From Desmodus rotundus (taxonomy: Eukaryota; Chordata; Mammalia; Chiroptera; Phyllostomidae): a DNA stretch of 64,000 nt. The position numbers and the translations under genes are program-made. The DNA lies in assembly GCF_022682495.2 (NCBI RefSeq), contig NC_071390.1, positions 153,612,583 to 153,676,582 on the forward strand. Reading direction: 5' to 3'. The notes below the pieces were generated by a model. The model worked only from the letters and a program-made list of their open reading frames with translations. It ran no database searches and was not told the DNA's origin. Below, piece after piece: positions 44,819 to 57,708 of this stretch. How positions within the stretch are numbered: the first letter of the stretch is position 1; every line of letters begins with the position of its first letter.

Positions 44819-45810
44819 TTCTGTTCCATTGCCAATAATACCTCAGACAAGGGCCTGATCTCCAAAATATATAAAGAACTCACACGACTCCACTCCAGGA
44901 AGACAAACAACCCAATTAAAAAATGGGCAAAGGACTTGAACAGACACTTCTCCAAGGAAGACATACAGAGGGCCCAGAGACATATGAAAAGATGCTCAGC
45001 ATCACTAGCCATCAGAGAGATGCAAATTAAAACCACAATGAGGTATCATCTCACACCAGTCAGAATGGCCAACATAAACAAATCCACAAACAAATGTTGG
45101 AGAGGATGTGGAGAAAAGGGAACCCTCGTGCACTGTTGGTGGGAATGCAGACTGGTGAGGCCACTGTGAAAAACAGTATGGAATTTCCTCAGAAAACTAA
45201 AAATGGAACTGCCCTTTGACCCAGTAATTCCGCTGCTGGGATTATACCCTAAGAACACTGAAACACCAATCCAAAAGAATCTGTGCACCCCAATGTTCAT
45301 AGCAGCACAATTTACAATAGCCAAGTACTGGAAGCAACCTAAGTGCCCATCAGCAAACGAGTGGATCCAAAAACTATGGTATATTTACACAATGGAATTC
45401 TACGCAGCAGAGAGAAAGAAGGAGCTTATACCCTTTGCAACAGCATGGATGAAACTGGAGAGCATTATGCTAAGTGAAATAAGCCAGGAAGTGAGGGACA
45501 AATACCATATGATCTCACCTTTAACTGGAACATAAGCAATAGAAGGAAAAAGCAAACAAAATATAACCAGAGTCATTGAAGTTAAGAACAATCTAACAAT
45601 AGCCAGGGCGGGGGTGGGGGGGTGGGGCCCGGGACAGTGGGTAGAGGGGATTACAGGAACTACTATAAAGGACACATGGACAAAACCAAGGCGGAGGGTG
45701 GAGAGGGGGGAGGGAGGTGGGTTCAGCTGGGGTGGGGTGGAGGGATGGGGAGAAAAGGCATACAACTGTAATTGAATAACAATAAAAAAAAATGACATTA
45801 AAAAAAAAAG
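44819..45810 (+). mobile_element. Young 5'-truncated LINE-1 (ORF2 C terminus and 3' UTR)
   Basis: The insertion starts at 44819 and ends in a poly(A) at about 45801-45809. It is flanked by aagaaataata at 44808-44818 and 45808-45818. The ORF2 C-terminal region is in one frame from the start to a TAA at 45533-45535, broken only by a TGA at 45167-45169 that replaces the Trp of a conserved PLWKTVW motif. Recognisable segments include [72 protein letters not shown] and [19 protein letters not shown]. The 3' UTR is strongly G-rich. The least diverged repeat in the window. Confidence 0.92.
45601..45760 (+). other. G-quadruplex-prone tract in LINE-1 3' UTR
   Basis: Runs of 3-7 G separated by single bases at 45606-45633 and again at 45690-45752 (gggtggagagggggg, then ggggtggggtggagggatgg). 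G-rich 3' UTR tracts are a known feature of young mammalian LINE-1. Confidence 0.75.
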
Positions 45811-45818
45811 AAATAATA

Positions 45819-46512
45819 AGTGTTGGAGAAGACGTGGAGAAAAGAGAACCCTCATACAGTCCTGGTGGGAATATAAATCAGTGCGGCTTCTATAGAAAAC
45901 AATAGGGAGTTTCCTCAAAAAATTAAGAAAAAAGCTTTCTCACGACTCAGGAATTCCCCTTCTTGGTATCAACCCTCAAAATTTGAAACCACTTATTTGT
46001 AAAGACATATGTACCCTAAGTTAATTGAAGCATTATTCACAATAGCCAAGACAGGGAAACAACCTGAATGTCTTCTGATAGGTAGTCAGATAAAGCAGAT
46101 GCAGTGCATATACACAATGGAATGCTACTCAGCCATAAGAATGATGAAATACTGGCATTTGTGACAGCGTGACTGGATCCTGAGACTATCATGTTAAATA
46201 AAATAATTCAGACGGGAAAGGACAAGAATCATATAATTCTACTATATATGATATAAGACAGAAAGCAACAAATGAGCAAAGAAAATGAGCGAACTCATTG
46301 ACACAGACAGCAGTACAGTGGTTAGCAGAGGGGAAGGAGAGTGAAGGAAAAACAAAGAAGTTGAAAGGCATGGAATGTGTGGTGCTGGAAGGAAACTAGA
46401 CTGGGTGGTAAGCACACAATGCGTTATACAGGTGACATGTTTTACAGAATTGTACACCTGAAACTTATACGATGTTATCAACCAAGGTTAATCCAATAAG
46501 TATAATTAAATA
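45819..46512 (+). mobile_element. Older LINE-1 ORF2 3' end and 3' UTR
   Basis: Continues the interrupted element: gttggagaagacgtggagaa, catacagtcctggtgggaat, then the 3' UTR with ggtaagcacacaatgcgtta, attgtacacctgaaacttat and gttatcaaccaaggttaatc. More diverged than the inserted element. Confidence 0.85.
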
Positions 46513-46890
46513 AAATTAATTTAAATATTTTTAAATGAAAACAAAAGCTTATTCAGACATACTTCTCAGCAGGTTAGGCTAGGAATGTTAACCATTTACA
46601 TTAGAACCCATAAACTACAGTTAGAATAACCAATAGGCTAAAATAGTCTGTATTAATGGGTAGTTAAGTATATCATGAATTAAAGTCACTAGAAAAATTA
46701 AGGATTTCTCAAGTAATTTTTATCTGTGGGGTCTTCATTTGTTTTTTAGTCCTACTTTTGCCATATAAATGGTTCAACCCCATGAATAGTAGAGTTAACA
46801 TTGAATAAATTATGTGTGGATAGATAAAAATTTTTCTGACAAATGTATACATTACAGTCTACATTTGAAGAATTCAAAACCTCTGCATGA
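46513..46890. other. Unannotated stretch with poly(A) at right edge
   Basis: No repeat or gene named. A run of 17 A at 46892-46908 separates it from the next LINE-1. Confidence 0.4.
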
Positions 46891-46891
46891 C

Positions 46892-48770
46892 AAAAAAAAA
46901 AAAAAAAACCTCTCATCAAATTAGGAAGAGAGGGAAACTTCCACACTTGTTAAAGAGCACCTAACATCATACTTAGTGATAAGAACCTGTGTAATATAAT
47001 ATCTTTATAATATCAGATACAAAGCTAGGATGAACCCTATCACCATTCCTATGTAGTATTATATTAGAAGTCCTAGGTAGTGCAATACAATCAGAAAAGG
47101 AAATTAAAAGTATAACATTTGGGAAGGAAAAAATTAAACTGGCTCGGTTCATAGGTGACATGGCAATGGAGAAAACTTCAAAGAATCAACAAAAATTTCC
47201 TGTAACTAATAAGCAGTTATATTGTTACTAGATACAATGTTAATACACTAAAGTTAATTGGGTTTCTATCTACTGACAATCAAATTAAAAACATAGAACA
47301 ATTAAATTAAAAACAAAATGCCATTTACAATAGCACCAAAATATGAAGTAATCTGGGTTAAAACAAATAATACATTTGCAAGATCTATATGTAGAAAAAT
47401 ATAATGAAAGAGGCAAATAATTTAAATCAATGGAGCCATATGGTCATACTCTATGTTCATTGCTTGGGAGACTCAATATTGTAAAAATGTTAATTTCACC
47501 CTAAATGATCTATAGATTAAAAACAATTCCAATCAAAATCTCAGTAAGCTATTTTGTATATATAAAGAAACAGATTCTGAAATTTATGGAAAGACAAAAA
47601 ATGAAGCATCAACAAAATAACAAAAAACACTTAAGAAGAATAAACTTGGAAGAATAATACTACTAAACTAACCAAGTTGAAAGCTTATTATAAAGCTACA
47701 GTCACGGAGACAGCATTCTGTTGATGAAAGAATAGACACATTTGACAATGGAACAGAATAAGGAGTCCAGAAATAGATACACACTGATAAAATCAACTCC
47801 TTTTTGACATGAGGGAGCAAAGGCAAATCATTGGACAAAGGACATTCTTTTCCATGGTGATGAAACAATTAAAGATCTATAGGTCAAAAAGAAAAAAATA
47901 ATCTTGATACCAACATTACAACTTTCACAAAAATCAGTTAATAATGGATCATGGGCCTAAATGTAAAATAAAAGCTATAATATTTCTAAAAGAAAAGAGG
48001 AAAAATCTAGGTGAACTAAGAGTTAGTAATGAGTTTTTTGATAAAACACCAAAAGCAAGATTAGTGAAAGAAATAAGGTGGGCTTTATTAACATGAGAAA
48101 CTTTTGCTGTGGGAATAACTCTGACAAGAAAATGAAAAGATAAGCCACAGAATGGAAAAAAATATTTATAAAACATATATCTGATTAAAAAAACTCATTT
48201 CCAAAGTATACAAAGAATGCTTAATATTCAACAATGCAAAAACAAACAACCCAATTAAAAAGTTTTAAAAAGATGTGAACATACATGTAATCTACTAAGA
48301 TACAGAGACAGCAAATGAGCACACGTAAGGATGTGCAGAAGTTCCCCATGCAGGCAAGGATGTGGAGCATCAAGAACTCTCATTCTTTCCTGGCGGAAAT
48401 ACAAAATGATACAGCCACTTTGGAATTCAGTCTGGCAACTGTAGCTAAACATATTCTTAGCTTACGATTCAAAAAGTGCTCTCTTAGGTATTTAGTTGAA
48501 GGAGTTGAAAATGTGTATCCACTGAAAAGAGTATTTGTGAATGTTTATAGCAGTTTTATCCATAACTTCCCCTAAACAGGAAGCAACCAAGATATACCTC
48601 AATAAGTGAATGGATGAACCGTGGTATATCAATTAAATGAGTATTATTCTGTGGCAAAAGAAATGAGCTATAAAGTCACAAAAAGAGAACTTAATGCATG
48701 TAACTTAGTGAAAAGAACCAATTTGAAAATGCTACAATGCCCTAAGAAATCTAATCTAAGATTACAGTGA
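46892..48770 (+). mobile_element. Old LINE-1 ORF2, reverse transcriptase to C terminus
   Basis: A continuous but degenerate ORF2: cacctaacatcatacttagt, ataggtgacatggcaatgga, gatctatatgtagaaaaat, cattccaatcaaaatctcag-like stretch, gacaatggaacagaataagg, gaacctcaataagtgaatgg-like 3' region. Frequent stops; no long frame. Confidence 0.8.
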
Positions 48771-51019
48771 ACAAAAGTGGCTAATTTAAAAACTGAGTCC
48801 AGATTTTTGTGTATTCTGTAAGTTCAGCTTTTCCTCTACCATATTGCTATAAAAGAGGGTTTTTGTATTCTCCGGGAGCCTGTGAGCATTTTTTTCTGAA
48901 TTGTGGAACCAATTCAGTAGCAGAAATATAGTAGAAATAGAACCTGGAAATAAGTTACTATGGGGTTGCTTCCCATATCTGTTGGAAGACCTCTGAGATT
49001 TGAATACCGATGTGGCCCTCCGTACTTGGCCGGTTTCCACTCTGCATCCTTGAGGACCTAGTGAGATGCCAGGAAACTATTTCTATTCACTTATAGTCTC
49101 ATCCCTGTACAGTCTTTGTATCATTTGTTCTTGCTCAATAACAAGTTGAAGAAAAACACACATAAGCAGGGTCTGGCAAATTGCCATTGAAAGCTGTCAA
49201 AAAGTGTATTAAATTGGTCTGGAGTAAATTGGATTATCTTAAACAAAAAACTGAAGATGGGCCCTGGGGAACTATAGGCCTATACGTATCATGTCCTTAA
49301 ATGACAAGCTGTAGAATGTGTAATAAGCTTTAGATCCCTGTTCACTCCAGTAAGCTTGCTACTTGAATAATTGCAGAACCGTTTCCATAAAGGAAACTGC
49401 GCTAGTCTAATCTACCCGTATCGTTTGAGGACATAAATAAATGCAGAAATGCTTAACCTTAATGTTTATTTGCCAATTTTCTATGCAAAAGAATTTTTAC
49501 ATACTTAGAAATAGATGTAAGGATAATGTTTTATTACAGGGATCTCCGTGAGACAAATAAAACAGAAAAGGTAATACAAGCTTTTCTTAGAGCACTGCTG
49601 TGCACAAGAAGTATAACGTGAGCCACATTTTGAATTTCCTAGTAACCATATTAAGAACAATTAACTAGAAACAGGTGAAAGTATTATAATGACACATTTT
49701 ACACATGTGATTTATTATATGTGAAATATGTCATTATAAATGATATAAAGGTTATGTATATGTTCATGTTTTATCCCCAACTTTATGGTAAAATATCAAT
49801 ATAAAAATATAAATGAGTTATTTTATGGTATTTATGTTTACTATCTTTGAAAACTAGTATCATTTTTACAGCACATCTCAACTTGGACTAGTCATATTTT
49901 GTGTGCATGCAGTTTTGAAAAATGCAGGTTTATAACAAAATATGTCAAAGGACCAAAAAAACCCAACTTTTTAGTGATATCCACTGGTTTCGCAGGTATC
50001 TGGAATAACACAATGGATACGTAGTATTGGAGAATATAGGGAAAGATGTAGATAACAGTGAGCTAACAACATCACATCTAATGTCTCACGTGAGCATGCA
50101 CACACACACACACACACACACTAAAACGACATTAGCTAGTTGCTTAAGTAATAATATAATGTGGTCACCATTAGGGTATGTGAGCTGTATTCACCTCACA
50201 GCTCTTAAAATATCTGTTGACTGAATACATGAAAGGCAAAGAAAGAATCAACCTTTGTTCTCATTTCAGAATTGTAGCCCCTACTCCAAGATCTTCTATT
50301 GCTTTAGACAAATACGCCTCTAGCTAAGCCATCATAGCATGGAGCCCTCTGCTGATACTCTAATGCTAGCAACCAAGAGGTAAGAAGACCTCTGCTGGTA
50401 AAGGCAACTCTGATCCTTCAGATTCTGGACCTAGATATGTTTCATCATTTTCCCTATGTCCTGCCCAATACCATAAGGAAATCAAGAGGAGGGAGAAAGC
50501 AAGAAAAACAAAACTAAACAGAGTAAAAGGGATAAGAAGAAAGCAAGAGAGGGGGAAAGGAGGGTTAATAATAAAAAACAAAACTAAAAAAAATAATAAT
50601 GGAGCAAAGTTAAAATGGGAGGAATACAGTGGAGGGAGACATCATCCTGATGAAACTACTCAATTTTCGAATAGAATGGTCAAAATTCCCTTTCCTTTTT
50701 TTGGAAAAGAACACCTAAATCTTCTACTCCTCAAACCTTCCTGCTTCTCTCCTTAACCAGGTATTCAATTTTTGACAAATGAAACTTTATGGCCATTTTA
50801 AAAATCATTAACTTTGTTTAAAGAGTTTTGTTTTTGGTTAATTTTACAATACACAGATGATGAGATCTGAATATTGTTAATAATGTAAGATAAGCAGTTA
50901 TCTTTGTAGACTACTTTCTGGCATTATCTGCATAACATGTTACAGTTAGTGATAAAAAATTTAAAAGTTGCCTTGCATAGCCAGGAAGTTCAATGAAATG
51001 AAAATGTTCTGTCACAAAT
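48771..51019. other. Mostly unannotated stretch
   Basis: About 2.2 kb with no gene supported. It includes a (CA)n tract of about 24 bp at 50098-50121 and a purine-rich region near 50480-50600. Confidence 0.45.
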
Positions 51020-51185
51020 AATTACTATATATCACTGGATCTTCATTGTCTCATTTTTTTAAATTGAGGATAATAAACTACTCATAGGACTATTCTGAGG
51101 CCAGGTGAAATGAAATAATAGATGCAAAGAACTTAAATACGGTGCCAAATACTGAGCAAAGGCTCACTGTTATTCATAGAGTTAA
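51020..51185 (+). repeat. MIR SINE, 3' part
   Basis: Sense MIR tail: cattgtctcatttttttaaa, gaggataataaactactcat, gaaatgaaataatagatgca, aacttaaatacggtgccaaa. Confidence 0.6.
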
Positions 51186-51448
51186 TAATACAGAAAAGCA
51201 GAAATTGCTGGGTGAAAGAAATTGCTATATCTACAGATTGTTGTCAAAATCATATATACGGAGATATCCTAATAAAGCATGTGTTCAAGTTTTGGTGGTA
51301 GGAGAGGACCACAGTCTTACCTCCTTAATTTATATTTATTTCTGTTTCTTTAAGAATGTCCCTCAGCTCTAATTTTGGAAAATCCTAAAGATCTAAGAAG
51401 AACAACTTAAAAGACCTGAATCAAATCATCTTTGAAGGTTTGTTGGTA

Positions 51449-51466
51449 TTGTTGTTGTTGTTGTTC
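51449..51466. repeat. (TTG)n microsatellite
   Basis: A short run of about five ttg units just upstream of the SINE target site. Confidence 0.8.
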
Positions 51467-51488
51467 TTATTGAAATTCTAAGATTTAA

Positions 51489-51701
51489 CCCTGGCTGGTG
51501 TGGCTCAGTGGATTGAGTGCTGGCCTGCAAACCAAAGGGTTGCTGGCTCGATTCCCAGTCAGGGCACAGGCTGGGTTGCAAGCCAGGTTCCCTTATGAGA
51601 GGCAACCACACATTAATGTTTCTCTCCCTCTCTTTTTCCCTCCTTTCCTCTCTCTCTGAAAGTAAATAAATAAAATAAATCTGAAACAAAAAAAGAAGAA
51701 G
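51489..51701 (+). mobile_element. VES-type bat SINE with 13-bp target duplication
   Basis: Well preserved: ccctggctggtgtggctcag head with A box, B box gctcgattcccagtcaggg, cacattaatgtttctctccc, CT-rich block and A-rich tail. The duplication is ttctaagatttaa at 51476-51488 and ttctaaggtttaa at 51702-51714. The minus-strand 87-codon ORF is an artefact. Confidence 0.95.
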
Positions 51702-52509
51702 TTCTAAGGTTTAACTCCTCTTGAAAAAATTCAGTCAGCTCTCACACTAAAAATAATGGCATTTAAAAGTCATACAGTGAAGCCCTCTGGGTCCATGGCA
51801 AGTTACTAAACTTAAGCAATAAAGGGAAAGACCTTAGGGAATAAATAGAAGAGCAGGCCAAGCGGGTTTAGTATATTAGTACGATAAGGGATGTAATTAA
51901 AGTATCAATACTTACAATTACAGAGGAAACGAATATTGTGAACTCAGACATTTATCAAGTTCTGGAAAATATTAAGGAGCTTCCAGCTACTTCTATCACT
52001 GTCACTCATAAGATAAATGATTGTTGATACAGTTGTATTCACTATTTATAGTTCCTAAGAATCTGTAATAAGCACGCAGTATGCTTTACAGTTCCTTGAA
52101 AAATGATCCTCATTGCGCTAATGTCCTATGTTGTTATTAATTATCTGAAAAGCTGCTCTAGGGTTTTATAGTTAATCACAGGTTTCCTGGTTGTATAATT
52201 ATCACCGTTGGCAAATTACAAAGTTTTTTAGTCTGTTATGCATAAAGTTTATTTTCAAGTTCTTAAAGATATTCTTAATTTTGAAGCAATTTTCTGTATG
52301 AAGCATAATTTCTTAAAAATTTAAGAAAAGACACAGCACAAATGTTTCATAGAGCAGGTCTGGATTACTCAACTGTAGAACCAATCCTCTGAGAACTTGA
52401 TGCATATTATTTGGTGCTTCTTTACCTGCAAATCTTCAAGTTAATATGAGTAAAATACTGATAGAAATCAACCAAATTTGGGGGTAGCACTTAAAAAGGC
52501 AGTCAAATT

Positions 52510-52755
52510 AAGAAGCTGAATGAATAGGGCATTTGTCTTTCACTGACTGGCTTATTTCACTTAGTCTAATAACCTTCAGTTCCATCCTTGCCATTGAGAA
52601 TGTAAGATTTCCTTCTTTCATACAGCCGCCTAGTATTCCATTGTGCAAATGTACCACAGCTTTTTTATCCACTCGTTTACTGATGGACTGTTTTCAGATC
52701 TTGGCTAATGCAAATAATGCTGCTGTGAACATAGGGGTGATGAGTGGTGTAGCTG
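52510..52755 (-). mobile_element. LINE-1 ORF2 3' fragment
   Basis: Antisense ORF2 end: ctggcttatttcacttagtc, ccttcagttccatccttgcc, tagtattccattgtgcaaat, ctttttatccactcgtttac, gcaaataatgctgctgtgaa. The 81-codon + ORF is antisense to the true coding strand. Confidence 0.8.
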
Positions 52756-53019
52756 GAAATCTGTTTGTTCTGAGATAGCCATCTTTGAAATGAATGCCTC
52801 TTTGAAGTAGATTCCTAGGCAACCAAAGCAGAGTCAGGTACTGGCATTACAAAAAATAAAATAAATAAAAAACCTGTCAGGCTTCAAACTATAAAAATGT
52901 ACTGTTTTTAAGACATAATATGACAATTAAATCAAGTGAATGTAATATGTTTTCTTTAATGAAACAATCCTAAGTGTTCAAGAATTACAATGATACTCTT
53001 GATCATCAAACAAAAAACG

Positions 53020-53150
53020 AGGGTGGAAGGATTGAGCAAAAATGAAAAAGGACTCATGGACATGGACACCATTGTGGTGATTGCAGGGGAGAAGGGGTAT
53101 AAGGGGGTTAAATGGTAATGGAAAAATATAATAAAAATTAAAAAAGGATC
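53020..53150 (+). mobile_element. LINE-1 3' UTR fragment
   Basis: Short 3' end: aaaggactcatggacatgga, cattgtggtgattgcagggg, gggttaaatggtaatggaaa and an A-rich tail. Confidence 0.7.
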
Positions 53151-55959
53151 TGTAAGAATTACATGTATCTAAACTAAGATAACAAAACTTTACAGAGAAG
53201 TGAACGTGATAAAACTATATTTCCTATTCTACATTTGAGCAAAATTTCAGAATTATTGACATATGCTCTTTTTAGACATAATTTGTATGTAAATGTTCAC
53301 CCAACTATTTCTTCACTTGTTCTACAGATATTCATCTTATAACTGATGTGTGAGGTACATAAATGCCAGAGGGTGGGATGGAATGTGTGTATAAACACTT
53401 GTTAATGTATTGTTTACAAATGCTTATTTAAAATCTGTTATATAAGTGTATATGTATATATGACACACATATCTTTCACTGTGTCCTTACTCAAGAAGAT
53501 GCAATCACCTAGAAATTGCCTAATAATGAAAACATTGTATCAGTGAGGCTGGTTTGTTCTGCAATAGCACACTTGTCCCAATCAATGACTTAAAACCACA
53601 TAGGTGTTCTGGTAATCACTCCACATGTTCATTGTTAGTCGTGAATACTGTTCCATATCACCTTTGGACAACACCCTAGGACCCAGGCTGACATAGAAGT
53701 CACACTCTCAAGTGTCTTTGTCCACTTTGGCCAAGGAGCAAAAAAAAAGAAATTGTTTCCAATAGACAGTTCATCTATGTTAGAGTCACCAACTGAGTTA
53801 TGTGTGGGTGATACAAAGATGAGAAAGCTGAATGAAGAATAGTTCTTATCAGTTCTTCTGAAGAACTGAGAGGTCAGACTCCTTCCACGGTTGCCAATCT
53901 GATGTCTAAAAGAACTTTGAAAATGACTCACTTAGAGACAATGAAAATAACTGAAAAAATTACTGAACAATATGAGAGGGTAACTGATGACTTAAAGCCA
54001 AAAGTCTAATATAGCTTTAAAGCTGTATCACACTGATCTCTTCAAATAGCCAAATTCTACACTGTATTATGTGTTATGAAGCATTGCTGTCTGAATATTA
54101 AGGATGCCTGTAACAGTTTAATCTGCATAATGGAATGAGCCAAATGGAATACATAGGGATGGATTGGATATTTTAATATTAATCTGTTATTCCTATGAAG
54201 CATTTTGCTGTATATTCACAACAGTAATGATTTAATTAAAAACCTATTAACATTGACTCTTTGGTGAAACAGATTGGTTGAGATATAAGACTGGGAGTGG
54301 CTCAGTCAAGAGAGTTCTTGAAGATATCCTGAAGAAGATTGAATTGTCCCAGAACTAACTTGCAGTTTGGTTAATCAGCCAAAATAATGTACTTTTATTC
54401 CTCTTCACATTCCAAGTGCTTTTGATAAGCCTGGCTGGAAGGGAAAATGCGAATGAACAGCTGGCTTTATGAAAATTTAATGTATTCATGTACTTAAACA
54501 TTCACCCAGGCAAACATTCCAATCACCATAGCACATGAATAGGTACTACCATAATGTCACTTAAGAAATAGTTAATATCAAACGCATGACTTTTTGTGCC
54601 CTCTAGCTAGAAACTACTCTTCACAAAATGGGTGACAAGAATGTACAAAAAACAAGTTTACACCCTTGCTTTGAAAAAAAATGAGGCATTCTGAAAAAAT
54701 TTCCCCTGATTGCCATACAAAAACTAAAGGTGCCAAAAATGTCAGGGGCTGATAAATAAACAGAAATATAATTTGAATAATGGTCAATTTTGCCTCCCAC
54801 AAAATCTTTAATTTCTTTGTAAGCCCAATCCCTCAAAGTTTTGAACTATCTTCCATTCAGATTAACATGGTATTTTACATAAACATTTGAGAAAACCTCT
54901 GTCTGTTAACGTTGCAAATCCTTTACCCAATCATGAAGAAAACCCGGCCATTTAGGGGTAGTGTCTTTACGTTTCCAACACTCACTTTCTTTCACTGCTG
55001 CTCACATCATGGACTGTGTGTCAAAAATTTTTAACAAACACATAGCAGTGGACACCTATAGACAGTTTCCAAAGAAATATTTACAGGGTTTGCTTTAGAA
55101 GCTAGGCTGCCATGGAAACAGCTTTGTTGATTCATTAACTGAGAGTATACATTGAGGATTTTTATAGTTCTGGGAAATGCATCTACAGGACGGGGGACCA
55201 CACTCTAGAAACCGACGTGCAGTAATATAGAATCAGTGGACTGGTGGGGTGCTACCTGGTGCAACGGGGCAACACAGTTACGCTTCTCACAGGTTCATCG
55301 GTTATGACGTGCGGGTACTTGGGATCTATGCTTGAACTTAATTGAATGAAGTTATTATCCTCTTGTCCCATGTCTGCTGAAAATCCTGCAATTCATCTGG
55401 CTATTATGATATTAAGATGTGCAAGAACATGAGAAAGAGATTAGTTCACATGTATAAAATATTTTAAATGTGAAGCAGGTCAGTGATATAAAACTCAAAA
55501 CTGCAAAAGGCAAATGGTAAAATTCATATTATTTTTGCTACTATTTTGCATAGATTTTGAGAGATGAAGTTGTTGATAAAAATGGAAAAGATAGCGTTAC
55601 CTCAGTGAATGACAGCTGTCTAATAAATAGTTTGGTTACATCGCAAAAATATGGCCTATATACATGGCCTCTCTGTAAGGTAAAAATGTTACTGTAAGTA
55701 TAAATATTCATGGAATGGGTGTACTTGAATTTCAGAAATGAACAGACATCTGAAATAAACGTAGATGATTTAGGAATTAATCTTTATTATGTTATTCATT
55801 TTTAAAAGAAATATAGCTAGAATAGATTTTAATTTAGCTTAGATACAAAAAGTGTAACTTTTCAGAGGAGATTAACATGGTCTGAGATACAGTGTATGTG
55901 GCAATTGATCTAATGAATGTGTTTTTCCATACCCACAAGAGAAGAAGATAAGAATTAGT
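53151..55959. other. Mostly unannotated stretch
   Basis: About 2.8 kb. The part 53555-53730 (caatgacttaaaaccacata, acaccctaggacccaggctg) resembles an old interspersed repeat I cannot name. No gene is supported; ORFs at 53635-53931 and 54614-54836 on the minus strand show no recognisable family. Confidence 0.4.
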
Positions 55960-56410
55960 TTTTATTCTCACGAGACAAGTAATAGTACACACTCACAGTG
56001 TTGCTGCAGGGCTATGCTAACTTCCCCATTCTCTGTCATTATATACTCCAAAAGCAGTTTGCCCATCTGGACATCTTGAAATGGTAATGAGCACATAAAT
56101 GTGGAACACATTTGTCCTATCACAGAGCAAACCATCCAGAAACTGCTGGCCTGAGAGAGAGATGGAACAATGTTGGAGGGTATAGCTGAAGGGCTGGATT
56201 GAAAATGACACCCTTTGGAGATGTGGTGATATCCTTTATGGTGTGGAATGTACTTTAAACCAATGGCCATTAGATCCTTATATGTATCTAACAGGTAGGA
56301 CATATGGCTGAGAAACCTAGGGCTGAGAGTAGAATGAGCCACTGAGAAAATTTGTGTTTCATTTGCCCGTAGCTCCAGACTCTGTAGATATGGAAGGCCT
56401 GGTCTAAAAA
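55960..56410 (+). mobile_element. ERV-L pol fragment
   Basis: Sense-strand landmarks fit an old ERV-L pol region: cagggctatgctaacttccc with ctctgtcattatatactcca in the reverse-transcriptase part, then tggtgtggaatgtactttaa and ctgagaaaatttgtgtttca further 3'. It is heavily mutated with no open frame and no LTRs seen. The 124-codon minus-strand ORF over it is a shadow. Confidence 0.5.
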
Positions 56411-56454
56411 AAAAGTATAATTTTTCAATTTAGGAATTTTTTGATGTTCTTTTT

Positions 56455-56545
56455 TTATTGTTCAGTTACAGTTGTCTCGCCTTTTTCCCCATTGCTCTCC
56501 TCTGCCACATGCACAGTCAGTCCCCTCATTTGATGTTTTTATATA
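56455..56545 (-). mobile_element. LINE-1 3'-terminal fragment
   Basis: Starts with ttattgttcagttacagttg, the reverse complement of the terminal part of a bat LINE-1 3' UTR. About 90 bp. Confidence 0.6.
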
Positions 56546-57109
56546 AAAAGTGTAAATGTGTTTTACAAATAAAGAAAAACACTATTACTTATATTTAACA
56601 GGAATTTTTTGATGTTCTTATATAAAAAATTACAAAAATGGCTTACAAATAAAAAAGTCATTTATTTTTAACACTACATTCTTTAATACTTTTCCATTTA
56701 TTTTGTATATTAATCAAATAATCTTCTCTGATACTTTTCCATTTACTTATTAACCATTTATCATGTCATGAATTATAACACTATGTAACTCCAAGTATGT
56801 CTGAACATGCATTTTCAGCTGTCAAATGCTGATCAGACCCTAAAGTCATTCAAACAATTCTGATTCCAGAAAACACAGCATCTGTCTCAGTTGCTCAATA
56901 CTTCGGCATCTTGATATATAATTTCCAGATGTATATATTTACATAAACAATTTTCTATTAAGTAAAAAATAAAATATGAGGGATCCAAAAACTCCAACAG
57001 AACCAAGCACAGAGAAAAACACAAAGACTGTGGAGCTAGATATCATATCAAAACCCAGATCTTTCAGAGGTAGTTACATGAACTCTCTAAAAATAAAGAT
57101 TTCTTCACC

Positions 57110-57345
57110 TATTAAAATAGTGTACTAGTAATAAGAGCTTACACATATTTTTTTGTCTACTAAGGATAGGCATTATCATAACAAAATATTTACACTAACT
57201 CATTTAACCCATGCGACCCTTTGGAGCAGGTATTATATAAATACCCACTTTACAGAGAGAGGCCCAGGCACAAAGGCTCTGATTGGCCTTTGGTCCTCCG
57301 GGATGCATTGTGAGATGAAGGGTGGAGCTCCCGAGCCTGCCTTGT
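57110..57345 (-). repeat. MIR SINE
   Basis: Reverse-complement MIR: taactcatttaacccatgcg, ggagcaggtattatataaat, ctttacagagagaggcccag, cctgccttgtgaaggat region at the end. Confidence 0.7.
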
Positions 57346-57461
57346 GAAGGATACCTCCCCACACACAATGCCTAGTATGTACTAGGTATTCAAAATTGGT
57401 CAATCTCTTGGAAGAATACAAGCCAATGTATTTAAATGAAATCAACAGTTAGAGTAGCTAA

Positions 57462-57668
57462 TGCTGAACTAACAAGCAAAACAGAGACAAGACTCATAGA
57501 CAGAGAGCAGGATGACAGCTATTGGGAGTGGGGAGGTTAAGAGGTAGGATGATGGGGCAAAAAGGAAAAAGGATCATGGACAGGACAGCAGTGTGGTGAT
57601 TGCAGGAGAAGGGAGTGAGTGTAAAGGGGTTAAATGTTAATGGAAAAAATAAAATAAAATTTTTAAAA
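57462..57668 (+). mobile_element. LINE-1 3' UTR fragment
   Basis: aactaacaagcaaaacagag, gactcatagacagagagcag, gacagcagtgtggtgattgc and an A-rich tail. Followed by a GGAA/GGGA-rich purine tract at 57669-57708. Confidence 0.75.
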
Positions 57669-57708
57669 AAGAAAGGAAGGAAGGGAGGGAGAGAAGGAGG
57701 GAAGGAGA

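Noticed and set aside
45400..45918. 172-codon minus-strand ORF, the longest in the window
   Set aside because: Antisense to LINE-1 ORF2 and its G-rich 3' UTR, giving the Pro/Leu/Phe-rich composition.
55968..56342. 124-codon minus-strand ORF
   Set aside because: The + strand carries ERV-L pol landmarks, so this is antisense.
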